Of a stretch of 33,650 nucleotides of DNA, positions 1 through 11,455 are shown one piece after another; within the stretch, counting starts at the first letter, position 1, and every line of letters begins with the position of its first letter. The DNA is from Fragilaria crotonensis. Its lineage: Eukaryota > Bacillariophyta > Fragilariophyceae > Fragilariales > Fragilariaceae. The stretch lies in NCBI GenBank assembly GCA_022925895.1, contig JAKSYS010000676.1, forward strand, positions 1-33,650, in the 5' to 3' direction. The notes under the pieces are model-generated. The model saw nothing but the letters and a program-made list of their open reading frames with translations. It was not told the origin of the DNA and ran no database searches. The position numbers and the translations under genes are program-made.

Positions 1-14
1 TTGACTTCATCTAA

Positions 15-31
15 GGGTGCCAAAACTAAGT
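15..31 (+). repeat. Left terminal inverted repeat of the large transposon
   Basis: GGGTGCCAAAACTAAGT matches the reverse complement of 11795-11811 at 16 of 17 positions. It is preceded by TAA at 12-14, the putative target duplication. Confidence 0.85.
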
Positions 32-77
32 ACCATAGTTGATACAAGAATTTTTTATCATATTTATTGGAAAAATT

Positions 78-148
78 TCAGGATTCCCATATTTAGTTCA
101 GGATTCCTGAAGTTTTTTTCTGGTTTATTTATTTAGTTCAGGATTCCG
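78..148 (+). repeat. Left subterminal repeats TTCAGGATTCC (three copies)
   Basis: Exact copies of TTCAGGATTCC begin at 78, 98 and 138, with spacings of 20 and 40 bp. Reverse-oriented CCTGAA (191) and ATTCCTGAG (about 210) follow. A related motif is clustered at the other end of the element. Subterminal repeats of this kind are common transposase binding sites in CACTA-group elements (family knowledge); binding here is inferred. Confidence 0.75.
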
Positions 149-239
149 ACATTTGCTGTTTCCTCATTTTTATGAAGAATTTTTTTTGCTCCTGAACTAC
201 TGCAGTATTATTCCTGAGCTTTTTTCTTCATTATTTCGA

Positions 240-680
240 TGCACATAAAACACCGAGTACTGTACGTGTTTTGTACGAAATACTGGAGTAGCATGGTGTA
301 TCGTGGGTGGACTATTGGTTGTGCCGTACAGTGTACAGTATACAGCGGTTTTTACAGTGCTGTCAGCTGGGATACTACCGTCGTACTAGCGCAATGGTTC
401 GTTGTTGGTTATACGCTGTACATTGTACGTTGTACAAGTAGCTATGGGCGTGTCTGGTGCATGGTGCATGGTGTTCGGTGCCTGCTACAGTACGTTTAGT
501 ATGGTGCGGTGGTGTACAGTATGGTAGCTACGGCGTGGTCTGTGTGTATGGTAGTGTGGTACTGTGTACGGTACTTTCATTACTATAGCGCTGTGTTTTG
601 TGTACTACGGTATGGTGGTAGCGTATAATTTTTAGTACAGTATTGTATCATGCGAGTACTCCTATGACACTATGCTACGT
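240..680. repeat. GTAC/GGTA-rich low-complexity DNA, no gene
   Basis: This stretch is dominated by overlapping GTAC, GTGTA, TGGTG and TACGG words (for example TGTGTACGGTAC). It supports only short open frames of skewed composition rich in Cys, Tyr, Val and Trp. I see no gene. Similar GTAC-rich tracts occur at 25360-25430, 27110-27740 and 32770-33090. Confidence 0.5.
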
Positions 681-1074
681 ACTACGTGATCTTGTGTTTT
701 CAACAACAAACCGTAGAATTGTAGGCGATAGTATGTACTGATTAATTCTTTGGCACCAATACCAGTGCATGCTGTATATTTCTACAAGGAATTAATTTTT
801 TCAGCCACAGTATTGTCTTTAGTAGAATCGTACGTGATTTTTTTGCGGGAAGTGTCACATCTCACACTTCGTTCGTTGAGCACTCCACCACTTGGTGTCA
901 TGCCCGACACCACATTGATGCTCCATTATTTGGCATCTTCGCTCCTTCTTCGTCCTTTCCCACCCAAGACATTGCAGTCTTAAGTGGTAAGACTGCAAAT
1001 GTGCTTTTTTCGTGTTGATTGTTGTGTTGATTGAATGTTTCCATCATGGTGATGGTCGAATGAGTTTTGAGGTA

Positions 1075-1500
1075 CTCCCGTGCCAGTACCGTTGTCTACG
1101 TACGGTGCTCAGGGTGCAGTCAAGTACTGGGACGAGTTCGCACGACAGTACCTTGAGGTTACGGTGATACACTACGTCGCGCCTGTACAGTCGTCTACCT
1201 ACCGTACTTAGGGTGCTGCCAAGTACTGGGAGTACGACAGTACCTTGGAGGCTACGGTAATACACTACGTCGCGCCTGTACCGTGGTCTACGTACCGTAC
1301 TTATGGTACTGCCAAGTACTGGGAATACGACAGTACCTTGAGGCTACGGTACAACACTACCTTGTGCATGTACTGTTGTCTACGTACTGTACTCATGTTG
1401 CTATCAAGTACTGGGAGTATGACAGTACCTTGGTGGACGCCACGGTTTATTACAATACTACCTTGTGCCTGCTGTACGGTTGTCGATGTCACAACTTGGT
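1075..1500 (+). repeat. Tandem repeat, period about 93 bp, about 4.5 units
   Basis: The word GTCTAC (or GTCGAT in the last unit) recurs at 1094, 1193, 1286, 1378 and 1482, giving periods of 99, 93, 92 and 104 bp. Each unit carries the same series: CAAGTACTGGGA, then CGACAGTACCTTG, then a GGCTACGGT segment, then TACACTACGTC or CAACACTACCTTG. A detached copy lies at 1690-1815. The array sits in non-coding DNA inside the transposon, upstream of the GNAT/Ulp1-like gene. It lacks the short identical repeats and unique spacers of a CRISPR. Confidence 0.8.
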
Positions 1501-1689
1501 GTCATGCCCAACACCGCATTGAATGTTTCATTCTGTGCTTGTCCCTTTGCCCTTTGCTTCTTCTTCCTTTCCACTAACAAGGGCACTTAACTGTCGTTCT
1601 TGTTCGTGAGTTTTTGATTGTTTTGTCCTATCAACACAAGAATGTTGTGTTGAATCGTCGTTTCCATCATTGTGAGCAACTGATTGATT

Positions 1690-1815
1690 TGTTGAGGTAC
1701 TCCTGTTGTGCCTGTACCATTGTCTACGTACTGTACTCATGGTACTGTCAAGTACTGGGACGAGTTCGCACCACGACAGTACCTTGGAGGCTTCCGTACA
1801 ACATTGTGCTGGTAC
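1690..1815 (+). repeat. Detached copy of the ~93-bp repeat, part of a larger duplication
   Basis: GTCTACGTACTGTACTCATG begins at 1722 and is followed by CAAGTACTGGGACGAGTTCG and GACAGTACCTTGGAGGC, as in the main array. The sequence before it is also duplicated: TTGGTGTCATGCCC...CACC/CACCG...ATT occurs near 890 and again near 1498. The two blocks therefore form a second-order duplication offset by roughly 610-630 bp. Confidence 0.7.
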
Positions 1816-2182
1816 TGTACTCCAGTCTTTCTTGTTGACGTTGTGTCATTGCACATGATTGTATTTTCCAGCTTTCAATCTCACATCCTCCTCTTCTTCT
1901 CCTTTCATAATTAGGATCCTTGTCGACAAGTGTTGTGCTTCTCATTTTGTTGTTAATTGAGGGAATAAGTACTTGTCTTGTGTGCGTGCTTCGATTGAGT
2001 TTGTAAGGCAATCTGTCATCTAGAATCCAATATTCGGTCATCTGAGAGATTCTCATTGATTTGAGTGAATCAAACCAGATTGATCTACCGGTATTGGTTC
2101 TTTTGTCAGTTGTCTGTTCGCATGCTCAAGAGTTGTATACACGCACACCAGTTGGAGGATTATTCATATTTCAACCAACAAA

Positions 2183-5100
2183 ATGGCAGAGGTTCCATCA
2201 CTGTCCCCTGTCTCGTCAGCAAGGAGGAGTCCCTATGGATAAGGCGTACCTGTTCCGTGATGGTATGGATGAATTCACACCACCTCCAGGAACAAAGGTC
2301 AATAAACAATTCAGATCGCAAGTTCGAGTCTTTTATCATCACCCGCTCGTGCTGTTTCAGAGTTTCCACTACACATGTTCAGCTCTTGGTTTCAAGACCT
2401 CCCGTCCAAGATTATGACTCAGAACGAAAGAGAGGACTCCAATGAAATTTGGCAATTCAAGGTAGTTACGTTGTACCCACACGTGTCCAAACAAACAAAG
2501 CTGAGGCGACAAGGTTTAAGTGGGCGACAGAAGCTGCAAGGCAATTCTACAGCACATCATTCAATTCTACAGAAGCTGATTTGAGCTCTATCGATCGTGC
2601 TGTGAATTCTGATCCATCAATAATGATTGTGGGACGCCCTCTTGAAAAGAAGATGACCCTTCAAGAAATCTGTCATAGGGTGCCAAGACTCTGTTGTTAT
2701 TGCATGCATTACATTTCGAAGTGGAATTGGAGATGAAGTTGGTGCCGTTGGTGCTTTGGCTGTTGATTGCAGAATCTGAATCACGGAAGCCATCCGGTCT
2801 TACATCCTGGAGACGGCAAGGGTTTGGACGTCTGATGTTAGTAATGCTCATCAAGCATTCAACTTTTTATTATTGTCTCACCGTGAGCTGTCACAATGTC
2901 AGGAGAGCCTACATGGTGTGGACATCTACTTGCAGTGTCCCCATGACGAGCCAAAGGAATTCTACCAAGCCTGTGGGTTCCGTCAAATCAATCTCCAAGA
3001 CACAACTGGCATTGAGTTTCTTCCCAAGACAATTGCCGACACCTTAATGGACGAGACCACAGGTGGATTTGCATGGATTGTACCAGAGTCTGAGGAGCAC
3101 TGCATTATCCTCTGATGAAACTTTCTTCCGGTTCCCTTTGAACAGTGCTGCTAACAGTGCTGCTGTCGAGGTTGTTGAAAGCAACAGTGATGTGATCAGT
3201 GCAACAAGAAATGATGGTTCCCGCGTGCTGTTGTTGAGTCAGAGGAAGAAAGCAAGATCAATATAGTCGCAAAATCGAGTGGTGGTTCCCTTCCTCGTGA
3301 GCAGTGATGTTTTGGAGATTGTGCAGAGCAACAATGAGACAGTCAGTGCACGGAATGATGGTAGCAACACCAGAAAAACATTTGTATGGTGCCAATACCC
3401 TTCATCAACAATCGATCTCCAAGATGATGTTGCAAGTGGAGCATTGCTGACAAATGCAGATCTGGAAGAGGCATTTACCGGTCTGGACTATTTGAACAAC
3501 CTTCTTCCACCACCATTTGGTGACCTGGTTCTGCCTGACCAGTTGCGTGGTTTTGGAGAAATGGGATCACAGGAAAGGCTTGATCATAGCAAAAGTGGTG
3601 GGAAAACTTGATGGCCACCCGTGAGCTGCAAATGATGACTTCACCCTCATGAGGGATGGCAGGTATCACACATCAGTTGCAATCCTGTCTTTGACGACAT
3701 GCAGGTAATTCAAGGTTGCTTTGCACGCCTTCAACGTCATCTATCTGCAAAGAAGTACGAAACGACTTGATGGTAGCCAATGGAGCCGATCATGCAGAAT
3801 GTCTTGCCCTTGTGAAAAAGGTATGGAAGTTCTAAGGAAGAACTTTACCAGAAGTATGATGACCAAATGAATCGTGTTGTGAAGGAAGTCCTGTTGTTCT
3901 ATCCAGGGCTTCTGCAGAAAAGGTTGATTGTGTTTCCTACGAATCTCAGCAACGATCATTGGGGGCAACATTTGTTTTCAATGCTGGAGACGTGTGGCTG
4001 CCACGGATGATGTATCATGCCTCGGACATGTTTTTTCGCTATTGCAGTCTTCATCCCTCCGGCACGAGAAAATTCCAAACAATGTCGGTGTTGTCTGGTT
4101 CCTGAACCTTGCCTTCAGTTACCAGGAGCAAAGGAAAACAGTGCAAATGATAGCAGCACTCCAAACAAGATGAAGTGGCTCAGTCCGTTCGACGAACCTT
4201 TTTGGGCAAATGAAGGGCACCAATACATTCCCTGCATTGAGGGTGTTGGATAATGATGTTCTTCCCTGCAAGAAGATGGCCATAGCTGTGGGATTGGGAT
4301 TATAGCTGCAATTGCAATAATTCTCCGAGATATCATTGGGACTCAAGATGGAGTTGCAGCGCATAAACGAAATGTTTAGACGCGATCGCATGGAAATCCA
4401 GATGTCAACTGATGTGAAATCGAAGGAGCACATTTGCTGTTTTCCACAGGGAATATTCACAAAACTGTTTAAAAGGGATGATTCGCTTCCATTTCCTACT
4501 TGCATGCGATGAAAGCACAGTGGTTTTTGCTGTTTGATCGCATTGCAGAATTTCAACACGTCACAGTCCCAAAACGTCAGAATTCAAATCATTTGATGGA
4601 TCCCTGTTACGGAAGTCTGAAGTTGGAACTTCAGACTTTCACGTGGCCCTGGGTGCCAGTACCATCCAATGCCACAGAGGACGACAGTGTTACGTTGGAG
4701 GATGTTTCTTCCAGGGAGGATGTTTTGCCAAATGCCAATGAACGGAGTTTGCCATCAGAGGAGGATGTTGCCGATTTCAAACCATCTGGATCTGCTGATG
4801 GACCTGAACAACAGGAAGAAGATATTGATCTCAACGAAGCCTGGTGGAATGATCCTGCTAAGCTTCCCGAGCAAGCAGGGTATGGAAAGGTGGGCCTCTC
4901 GTACGTATGGTTATGGAGACATTCATGTACCTGATGAATGCCCGAAATTACCTTTCGGAGAAAGTAGGTACAAAACATTGGTATCAGACAATGAAGTTGA
5001 GAAATTTAGAAAAAGTGGCGAAAGAAAGGAGATGACGGTGAAGATCGACCAGTGCTTCTTAGGGATGAAGCAGCAATGAACAAATTCGTGGAGGACAGAT

Positions 5101-6438
5101 TTTTGTACTGGGGTTGGAGCTCTACCAAAGATCACATGAAGAATGTGGAAAAGAAGGGCCGAGATGCAAAGAAAATTGATGGATGTAAGAAGAAAAGACA
5201 AAGGATGATTACAGAGAGCAGTACACGAAAGAAATAAAGTTTATGAAGAAGGAAAGGAAGAAATTCAAAAGGGCATTTGAATTGAATGGACATTTGGCAC
5301 TGAGGCCATGGTGCATGGCCTCAAGTACAACCCACGTGAAGATACCTTTGTTGCACTTTTGGTTTACAATGTTAAGACAAAAGAAGGAAAGTTGGAAAAG
5401 AAGGAAGAAAAATTGCTGTTTCCAAAGACTGGATCAAGGATGCCGATTATGCAAAAGGGGTAATCCAACATGTCATTAACGTTGGAAACACGGATGGATT
5501 TGTACCTGTTCCTGAAGGGGAAACCATCCTCATTCATACTAAAAGGTACATAAGCTGCGATACGTTCCCACAGACACAATGGGTGTTTGATCCTCAGTCG
5601 AAAAGGTCCTTAAGGAGCAACAGTGACTCACCAGGGGTAAACATATGAAGCAGATACAGGCCCCTGGTTACTGGGAGGTCATCTTTCATGGAGAAACACA
5701 GCCCATTCGAACTGATGAAGACTTTGTGAAACAATTTAAGACAGGATTCTTGGAGGAGGTCAAGCGTATGAGGTGTGGATTTGTTGACATACCAGTGGGC
5801 GATTTCAAAGAATCACATTTGCATGAATATCCCAAGCTGCAGGTTCCTGAAGCACCCCAGGTCCACTTTGTACAATCCGAAGGTGAAGATCTTTGTGTTT
5901 CAAAGTCATTGGCCAGTGCTTTATATGCAATTGGATTTGATAATGCTGCCAAATCCATTAACCATTTTGGTGAAAGTCACCTAAGAGGAGGTACTGTTGA
6001 TGCCATTCGAAAGGTGGGACAGTTTGCTGAAACTCAGCTGCCTACATGGATCACCCGACAAGTTCTGAAGAGACCACACATGTTTGATTGGCAACTCCTT
6101 CAAGAACAAATGAAGGACACAATGGTATTGGCTGTGCTCAATGAATCCGATGGAAATGGTTCACATGCAGTTACCATTCACAGTGGGTATGTGTATGATG
6201 CAAATGAAGTGGTTGCAATTCCTCTCTGCAAGGAGGCCTTGATTATTGCTGCTCAACCTCAACTGTGAAGAATGAGTTTGTGAGCTTTCGGAAGGCAACT
6301 CTTTTTTATGATGGCCCAGACATCAACAGGAAGGCAAGTTTTACTCTTTGGGTAGATTCAAACAAGCGAAAGCGAGCCGATGGTGATGGTCCAAAGATTG
6401 TGAGGGCTCGACAGACGATGGCAACATGTTTCCTTTAG
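2183..6438 (+). pseudogene. Decayed transposon gene: GNAT-like, Ulp1/C48 peptidase-like and C-terminal C-H-D/N domains
   Basis: The likely start is the ATG at 2183 (AAAATGG context; MAEVPSLSP), with reading moving to the frame of MDKAYLFRDGMDEF at 2235. Segments in alternating frames give an acetyltransferase-like stretch at about 2687-3115: VVIACITFRSG, then RRQGFGRL resembling the acetyl-CoA loop, then FYQACGF. A Ulp1-like domain follows: NLSNDHWGATFVFN at about 3945-3985 (catalytic His), PNNVGVVWFLNL near 4080, and QEDGHSCGIG at 4269-4298 holding the catalytic Gln and Cys. An acidic linker (about 4660-4870) follows, then a 207-residue open frame (5645-6268) with Cys84, His174 and Asp185/Asn187, resembling a papain-like arrangement. 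The tail NRKASFTLWVDSNKRKR ends at 6438. At least eight frame changes break it. Ulp1-type peptidases cleave ubiquitin-like modifiers (family knowledge). It converges with the transposase gene 22 bp away. Catalytic motifs are seen; function is inferred. Confidence 0.72.
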
Positions 6439-6460
6439 GTACTTTGATGCAACAAGCTAG

Positions 6461-9399
6461 CTAAGCGAATTTGGATGCCCACTCTGTATATGGTTTTGTC
6501 TCAAGAACTGTGGAACTGTTGTGTGAGATGGATATAACAAAACAAGGCCACGACAGTGTTTCCAGAGACAAGGTGGTATGTTGGAGACCACTTCCACTCC
6601 TCAACAGTGTTGACTCGTGTTCTTTAATTTCTTCTGTTGTTGATTGAACAACCAGTTGGTATCTCTCGTCCGGATCCGGGGTGAGTCAACAACAACTACA
6701 AGAGCCAAACGACAGGAAACTTCCCATGTTCCCAAAGTCAATTATCATCCAGTCATGTATGGGACCATCGGACTGATAGCAGGGATGACATCGAAAGGTG
6801 TGGACATCTCGTTTGTATTCAGTACAAAATGTTATTGAGTCGGATTCCTTAAAGGAATCAAAAGAAACTCAATCAACTCCAGGGAAGAGCAAGTAAATCA
6901 CGGTGAGTTCTGGTGTCCCATTCAATTTTGTACTGAATTTGTTTACTCGATTTGAATCGATAAACACAGCCAAATGTTGCTTGTCCGGTGCTCTGAAAGA
7001 TTCCATTCCTTGTTGTTTCATCATCATGGTGGCTGTCGGGTACATCAGCATCACCATCTGGTTGCTCCCATATGCGTGTGTATGGTGTCGATCATGAAGG
7101 AGTACATTAAACGTTGGGCTGCCTGAAGTTCATATGCAGAACCCTCAATTCGCTTCTGTGCCCGTCTCCCAGGGTGCTTTGCAGCAGGAATTAGAAGTGA
7201 TTCTGGACGCTGTGCACAAAAGTTCACTGGAGAGCCAAACCGAGACATATCATCCACAATGTGTAACAACTCATGGAATTTCGGAAACTTCCATGCATCC
7301 TCGGCATTGCTTTTCTGTCCTTCCTTCCTTATGATGGTTCCCTTTTTCTTACCCTTTTTCTTGTCATCCTCCTTTCCTCAACTTTCAAGGGAATGGACTG
7401 TTTGCACATATCCATGAAATTGCGAATGGAATCCTGATGTTTCTTCATTTCATTTGCAACATGTGCTGGATTTGTAGTCTCCCAGTAATGACTCTGGTTT
7501 AGCCAAGCATCGAAACAAAGGAGAGATTCAAGTACTTCAAGGACCTCAGGAACCTTCTTAGTTGTTCTTTCTCAAGACATGTTTGATCATTTGCCATCCT
7601 GCTTCATATTGGAAGAGGATGACAAACAAAAAACGAGGCCAACGCGTTCTGATGCAGTTATCTTTGTCAAATTTGTTACCCCATTGCTGAAATCTGTTGA
7701 TGGATACTCCTTTCGGTAGGTTTGGCGATGAGACTTGTGAAATGCTATTGCAAGGTCATCAAAGGCAGCCTTCTTGGATGCTGGAAGACTGTCCAATATA
7801 AGTTTTGTTACTTTCGATGACACCTTTCCGAAATGCATGCATTGTCTCCACAGGAGTGGCCCCAAAGATTCCACGCTCAGGGTCAGCAAAGGCAATGTGT
7901 TCAAATGCATTTTCAAGTTTATGTTGAGACCATCGCTTCTGAGATCATCATCATTACTCCTGGCAATGAAACCCATATCCGAGGCTACCAGGTATTTGCA
8001 ATGGACATCACAGTTCTTCAGATCATCATAATTGACATCACAGCACCGATGAGGGCGTTGGATTCCACTGGTGTGAACACCATACCGACCACACAGCATA
8101 TCTCCTTCTTGCATATCTTGAATGATGAACAACACACATGTGACAATGTCGACACAGATTCTACCCTTTGGACCAATTGGCAAATGAACACCACACAGTT
8201 GTGGTGAACATTTCCGAAAGGTCTCCAATACAGCATCCAGCTCCTTATGATAGATACGAATGGCATCGCCCATACGAAGTGTCTGCTTCTGAGCTGATGA
8301 GGACTTCCTCTTTGGGAGAAAGCCATGATAGCCCCATGCCTTGATACTCCTTCTGAATTTTTCTGTAAAAATGGCTGGAGTGAACATGTAGGGTTTAAGT
8401 GAAAAGCGATCATTCCCTGTTACAGAGGTACGATCAATCCATTGGATGATTGGAACAAACAATTGCTTCTGAGGATCTGTGATTAATCGATCATACGCCT
8501 TGCGATAGACACTCCCGGACAGTGCCTCACCCAAAACATTGCTGCCTTTCAATTTGTGGTAGGGCTTCAGGGGATCATTGATATCGATGGCAAGGTTTTC
8601 TGCAGTCATAATGCTTGGATTTTGCAGCAAACTTAGCAACTGTGAAGCGAAGTCAAAACAAATCACATCTGATGGAGAGCCATGATGTACATCCACTCTT
8701 CGTACAAAGGGAAGCAGTCTTTTCCCATTACGAACTGAGTTGATCAGGGCATCAACATTTTTGGCACGCGAGAGTCCACCCACTGGGTTGTAAGAATAAT
8801 TATCAGCAGATGCAGAGCGTGCCCACTCCAGGACTTGACCAAAAGTGTAGTCGGGTGCATTGGCATGGTCCAGGATTTTGAGGAGAGAAACAGTCCACTT
8901 CTGATCGGTAGTATACATGAAGTTTGAACGAAATGATGGGGCTTCCACATCTTCATCAAGTGCAGAATTGACAGGTAAGAATGTTTGGGTCATCACTTAA
9001 CATGGACAAATCATCACTTTTGTTGCAGTCCTCGATGTCCTCACAAGAAGTGCTTTCAACTTCCACACCATTGCCAGCCGGAAACTGCAGAAGGTTGTCT
9101 GTGCCATCAAAATCCATGTGGGGATCATTCACCATATGTCGCCTTAAAAGGGCAGGCCTCTTGTTACTTGTGCATGTGATATTCCCATCCTCATGAAGAC
9201 GGCGACGGTGTGAAGCAGAAGCCCCATGTGTTGCTGCATGGTGTGATTTCTTCACAATGAAATTATAACACCCGATGTTTCTATCAATATGCTGTGTATA
9301 TGCTGCTTGATTGGAAAAGGGTTTCTTGTTGAAATTCAGGCAGAAGGGGTTTTGACAGAAGAGCAGGGGTGCCTTTGAGGAAGCAGACGAGGACAACAT
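6461..9399 (-). pseudogene. Plavaka-like transposase, frameshifted
   Basis: The proposed start is the ATG at 9399-9397, although the frame is open to 9525. Soon after comes a zinc-finger-like CQNPFC...H...C (CCHC). A frame change at about 8956-8996 leads into a 469-residue open frame (8996-7587). It has DYTFGQVLEWARSA, DVICFDFASQLLSLLQ, VPIIQWIDRTSVTG, FSLKPYMFTPAIF and DMQEGDMLCGRYG, a series I associate with Plavaka-type RNase H-fold transposases. Asp188 (8433-8435) and Asp294 or Asp299 are candidate metal ligands. Further C-terminal pieces lie in shifted frames: LCFDAWLNQSHYW near 7500, KFHELLHIVDDMSRFG near 7260, FRCHPCYQSDGPIHDWM near 6770, and CFVISISHNSSTVLETKPY ending at 6461. Such enzymes excise and insert the element by acting at its inverted repeats (family knowledge). 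The breaks indicate that this copy makes no full-length enzyme. Confidence 0.7.
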
Positions 9400-9756
9400 T
9401 TTGAAGAGAAGGTTTTGAAGAAAGGGTTTTGAAGAGGACGAGTGAAGTGAAAATGAGGTGTTGAAATTGACAGGACACAGATTCACTAAACAGAAGTTCG
9501 GAAAGCGTGCATTCAAATTGTACATTTACTTTCGGTACATTTTTGGTGTATGTAAAGAATGAAGGGGGGTGTGGTATGAATTCAAAATTTGAAAACCCTG
9601 CATGAATGTGTAGAACCTACATACCAACTCGGTACTTGGTATGAAATTCAAATGGTGGCAAAAAAGACTATCCCACAAACAGGATTTTCAGTGTTCAAAA
9701 TTTGGCGCACAATCGGAAAGTTTTTCACACAACAAGGAAGCACCACAAATACAACC

Positions 9757-11259
9757 ATGGCATCAATGGCACAGGAAACAGCAGCAGGCATGACTGCCTT
9801 AAAGCCCAGCTCTAGGAAACAAAGGAGAGACTTCATAAGAGGCGTGAAACGAGTGACCACAGATCCCAATGATCTGATTCAAAGTGACAACGAGGAGGAG
9901 GAGGAGGAAGTGCCACGGAAAATGGATGCAAAACTAGGACAGAAGCATGCATACGGAAATCCACCATCCCTACCTTCAACTATTAAAGTCGGGAAATCAA
10001 GTGACAGCCAACTAACATCATCGGTTCCAGGGCTAAGCAGCTTAGTGGACATGAGCATGACGGAAAATACAGAAGAGAATCAAATCAGTGTGATCAAGAC
10101 TTGCATCAAAAAACACGTGTTCTCTATTTGGAAGTTCTATCAAAAAGACTATCATTCTCATTTCAGTGAAGATGAGAAAACACTTTGTGGCTTTATCATG
10201 AAGCACACAAACATTCGAGGAACCGAAAACTGGTGGCTTGGGATGCGGAGAATAGTTGTAAAAACACACACTGATCTTCGAACAATGCAATAAAAACATG
10301 CAAACGAAATTCAAAGGTGAGGAATTGAAGTGAGTGTACTTTGCCAAAGCCCGAGCATACTCACACTCACTTGCATTCAACATCAAACACCTTGCATCCA
10401 GAGGATTCACTTCCAATTTAGGAACGTATGAACACAGCCTATACAGTGGAAGCGAGGAAGAAACCAGTTACCTCCTCAAGATGAGGGATAATATCTGCTA
10501 CTATGCCCAAATCATAGACACCTATGCCCCATGCATTGTCGGCAGCAGCAAGTGGAATAACACTATCAACATGGAGAACCACTGTGCAACAACTGACAGA
10601 AAAGTATGGAGCAAGAAAATCCTGTCCATAAGTGATGAAGCATTCATTTTGCTGTGCCTGATCAACTATGGGAAGAGGTGGTTCGCGGAATTAGTTAAGA
10701 CAGAGAAAATGGTAAGTTTATCCGAATGGTTTGTCACAGAACAAACAACAAGAAACTGACTTGTTTTGTTATCACTTGTTGGAAACAGCGAATTGGTACA
10801 TGGACTGATGAGGACAACAACAACCTACCCGTAAGTTACACTATGATACTAAATGAAATGAAAAACCACATCCTAACTTCTGACCAATCTTTGCAATACC
10901 ATGTTCGGCAGCCACCACTTTACACATTCTCCAGGAACAAGGGTGCTCATGATAATGGGGAGGCTGTGGTTGGTCACAGGTGGGAATGAGGAAATACGAT
11001 GAATTATACATGGCCATCAAGAATGATAGAAAGAAATCAACCACCCCAACATTCAACCAGGAACTACTTAAAATGTTTCTGTCCAGAAGGAAAAAGGAGT
11101 CTGGCCGGGGTCAGGAAACAATTTGATGACAAGGGTAAGAAACGCCCACACAAGTGCATTGATGTATTTGACGAGGACTCTGATGAGGAGGATGATAACT
11201 ACTCCAGTCATCTTGCTCCTGAACTTGTCTACAGTGAATTGAAAGTGGAGGCAGTTTAG
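9757..11259 (+). pseudogene. Transposon accessory protein, unknown function, two introns, frameshifted
   Basis: I chose the ATG at 9757 (MASMAQETAAGM) because the upstream frame to 9589 looks non-coding. The N-terminus is basic then strongly acidic (NEEEEEEVPRK). It is followed by KKHVFSIWKFYQKDYHSHF and, after a frame change near 10255, by FEQCNKNMQTKFKGEELK, an in-frame TGA at 10331-10333, then YFAKARAYSHSL. Two canonical introns are visible: GTAAGT...CAG at 10712-10788 (77 nt) and 10831-10911 (81 nt), joining KM to RIGTWTDED and NNNLP to PPLYTF. A frame change near 10958 gives GGCGWSQVGMRKYDELYMAI, then another leads to an acidic C-terminus (FDEDSDEEDD) ending at 11259. I do not recognise an enzyme. 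The mix of basic and acidic stretches would suit a DNA-binding or complex-forming helper of the transposase, but that is inference. Confidence 0.6.
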
Positions 11260-11455
11260 AATAGATCAGACACTTAGTAATGAATAGTAGAATGGTTCAT
11301 CAAAGCCACACGAATAGGCACAATTAAAACTAATCTCCAACAAAAGTTAAAATGAGCGACAATAACATCTATTATATGAACAATGTCAGCTCAGAACTAC
11401 TGAGGTGATTACTTCATACACACTACACAGCAAACTTCTTCTTTCGAATATCTAA

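Noticed and set aside
239..499. 86-codon open frame near the left end of the transposon
   Set aside because: Skewed Val/Tyr/Cys/Trp composition comes from GTAC/TGTA repeats; no domain is visible.
1075..1500. Regular repeats considered as a CRISPR array
   Set aside because: The whole ~93-bp unit repeats, with no short identical repeat and unique spacer pattern; the context is eukaryotic and there are no cas genes.
1748..2056. 102-codon minus-strand open frame
   Set aside because: It overlaps the detached tandem repeat copy and shows no motif or continuation.
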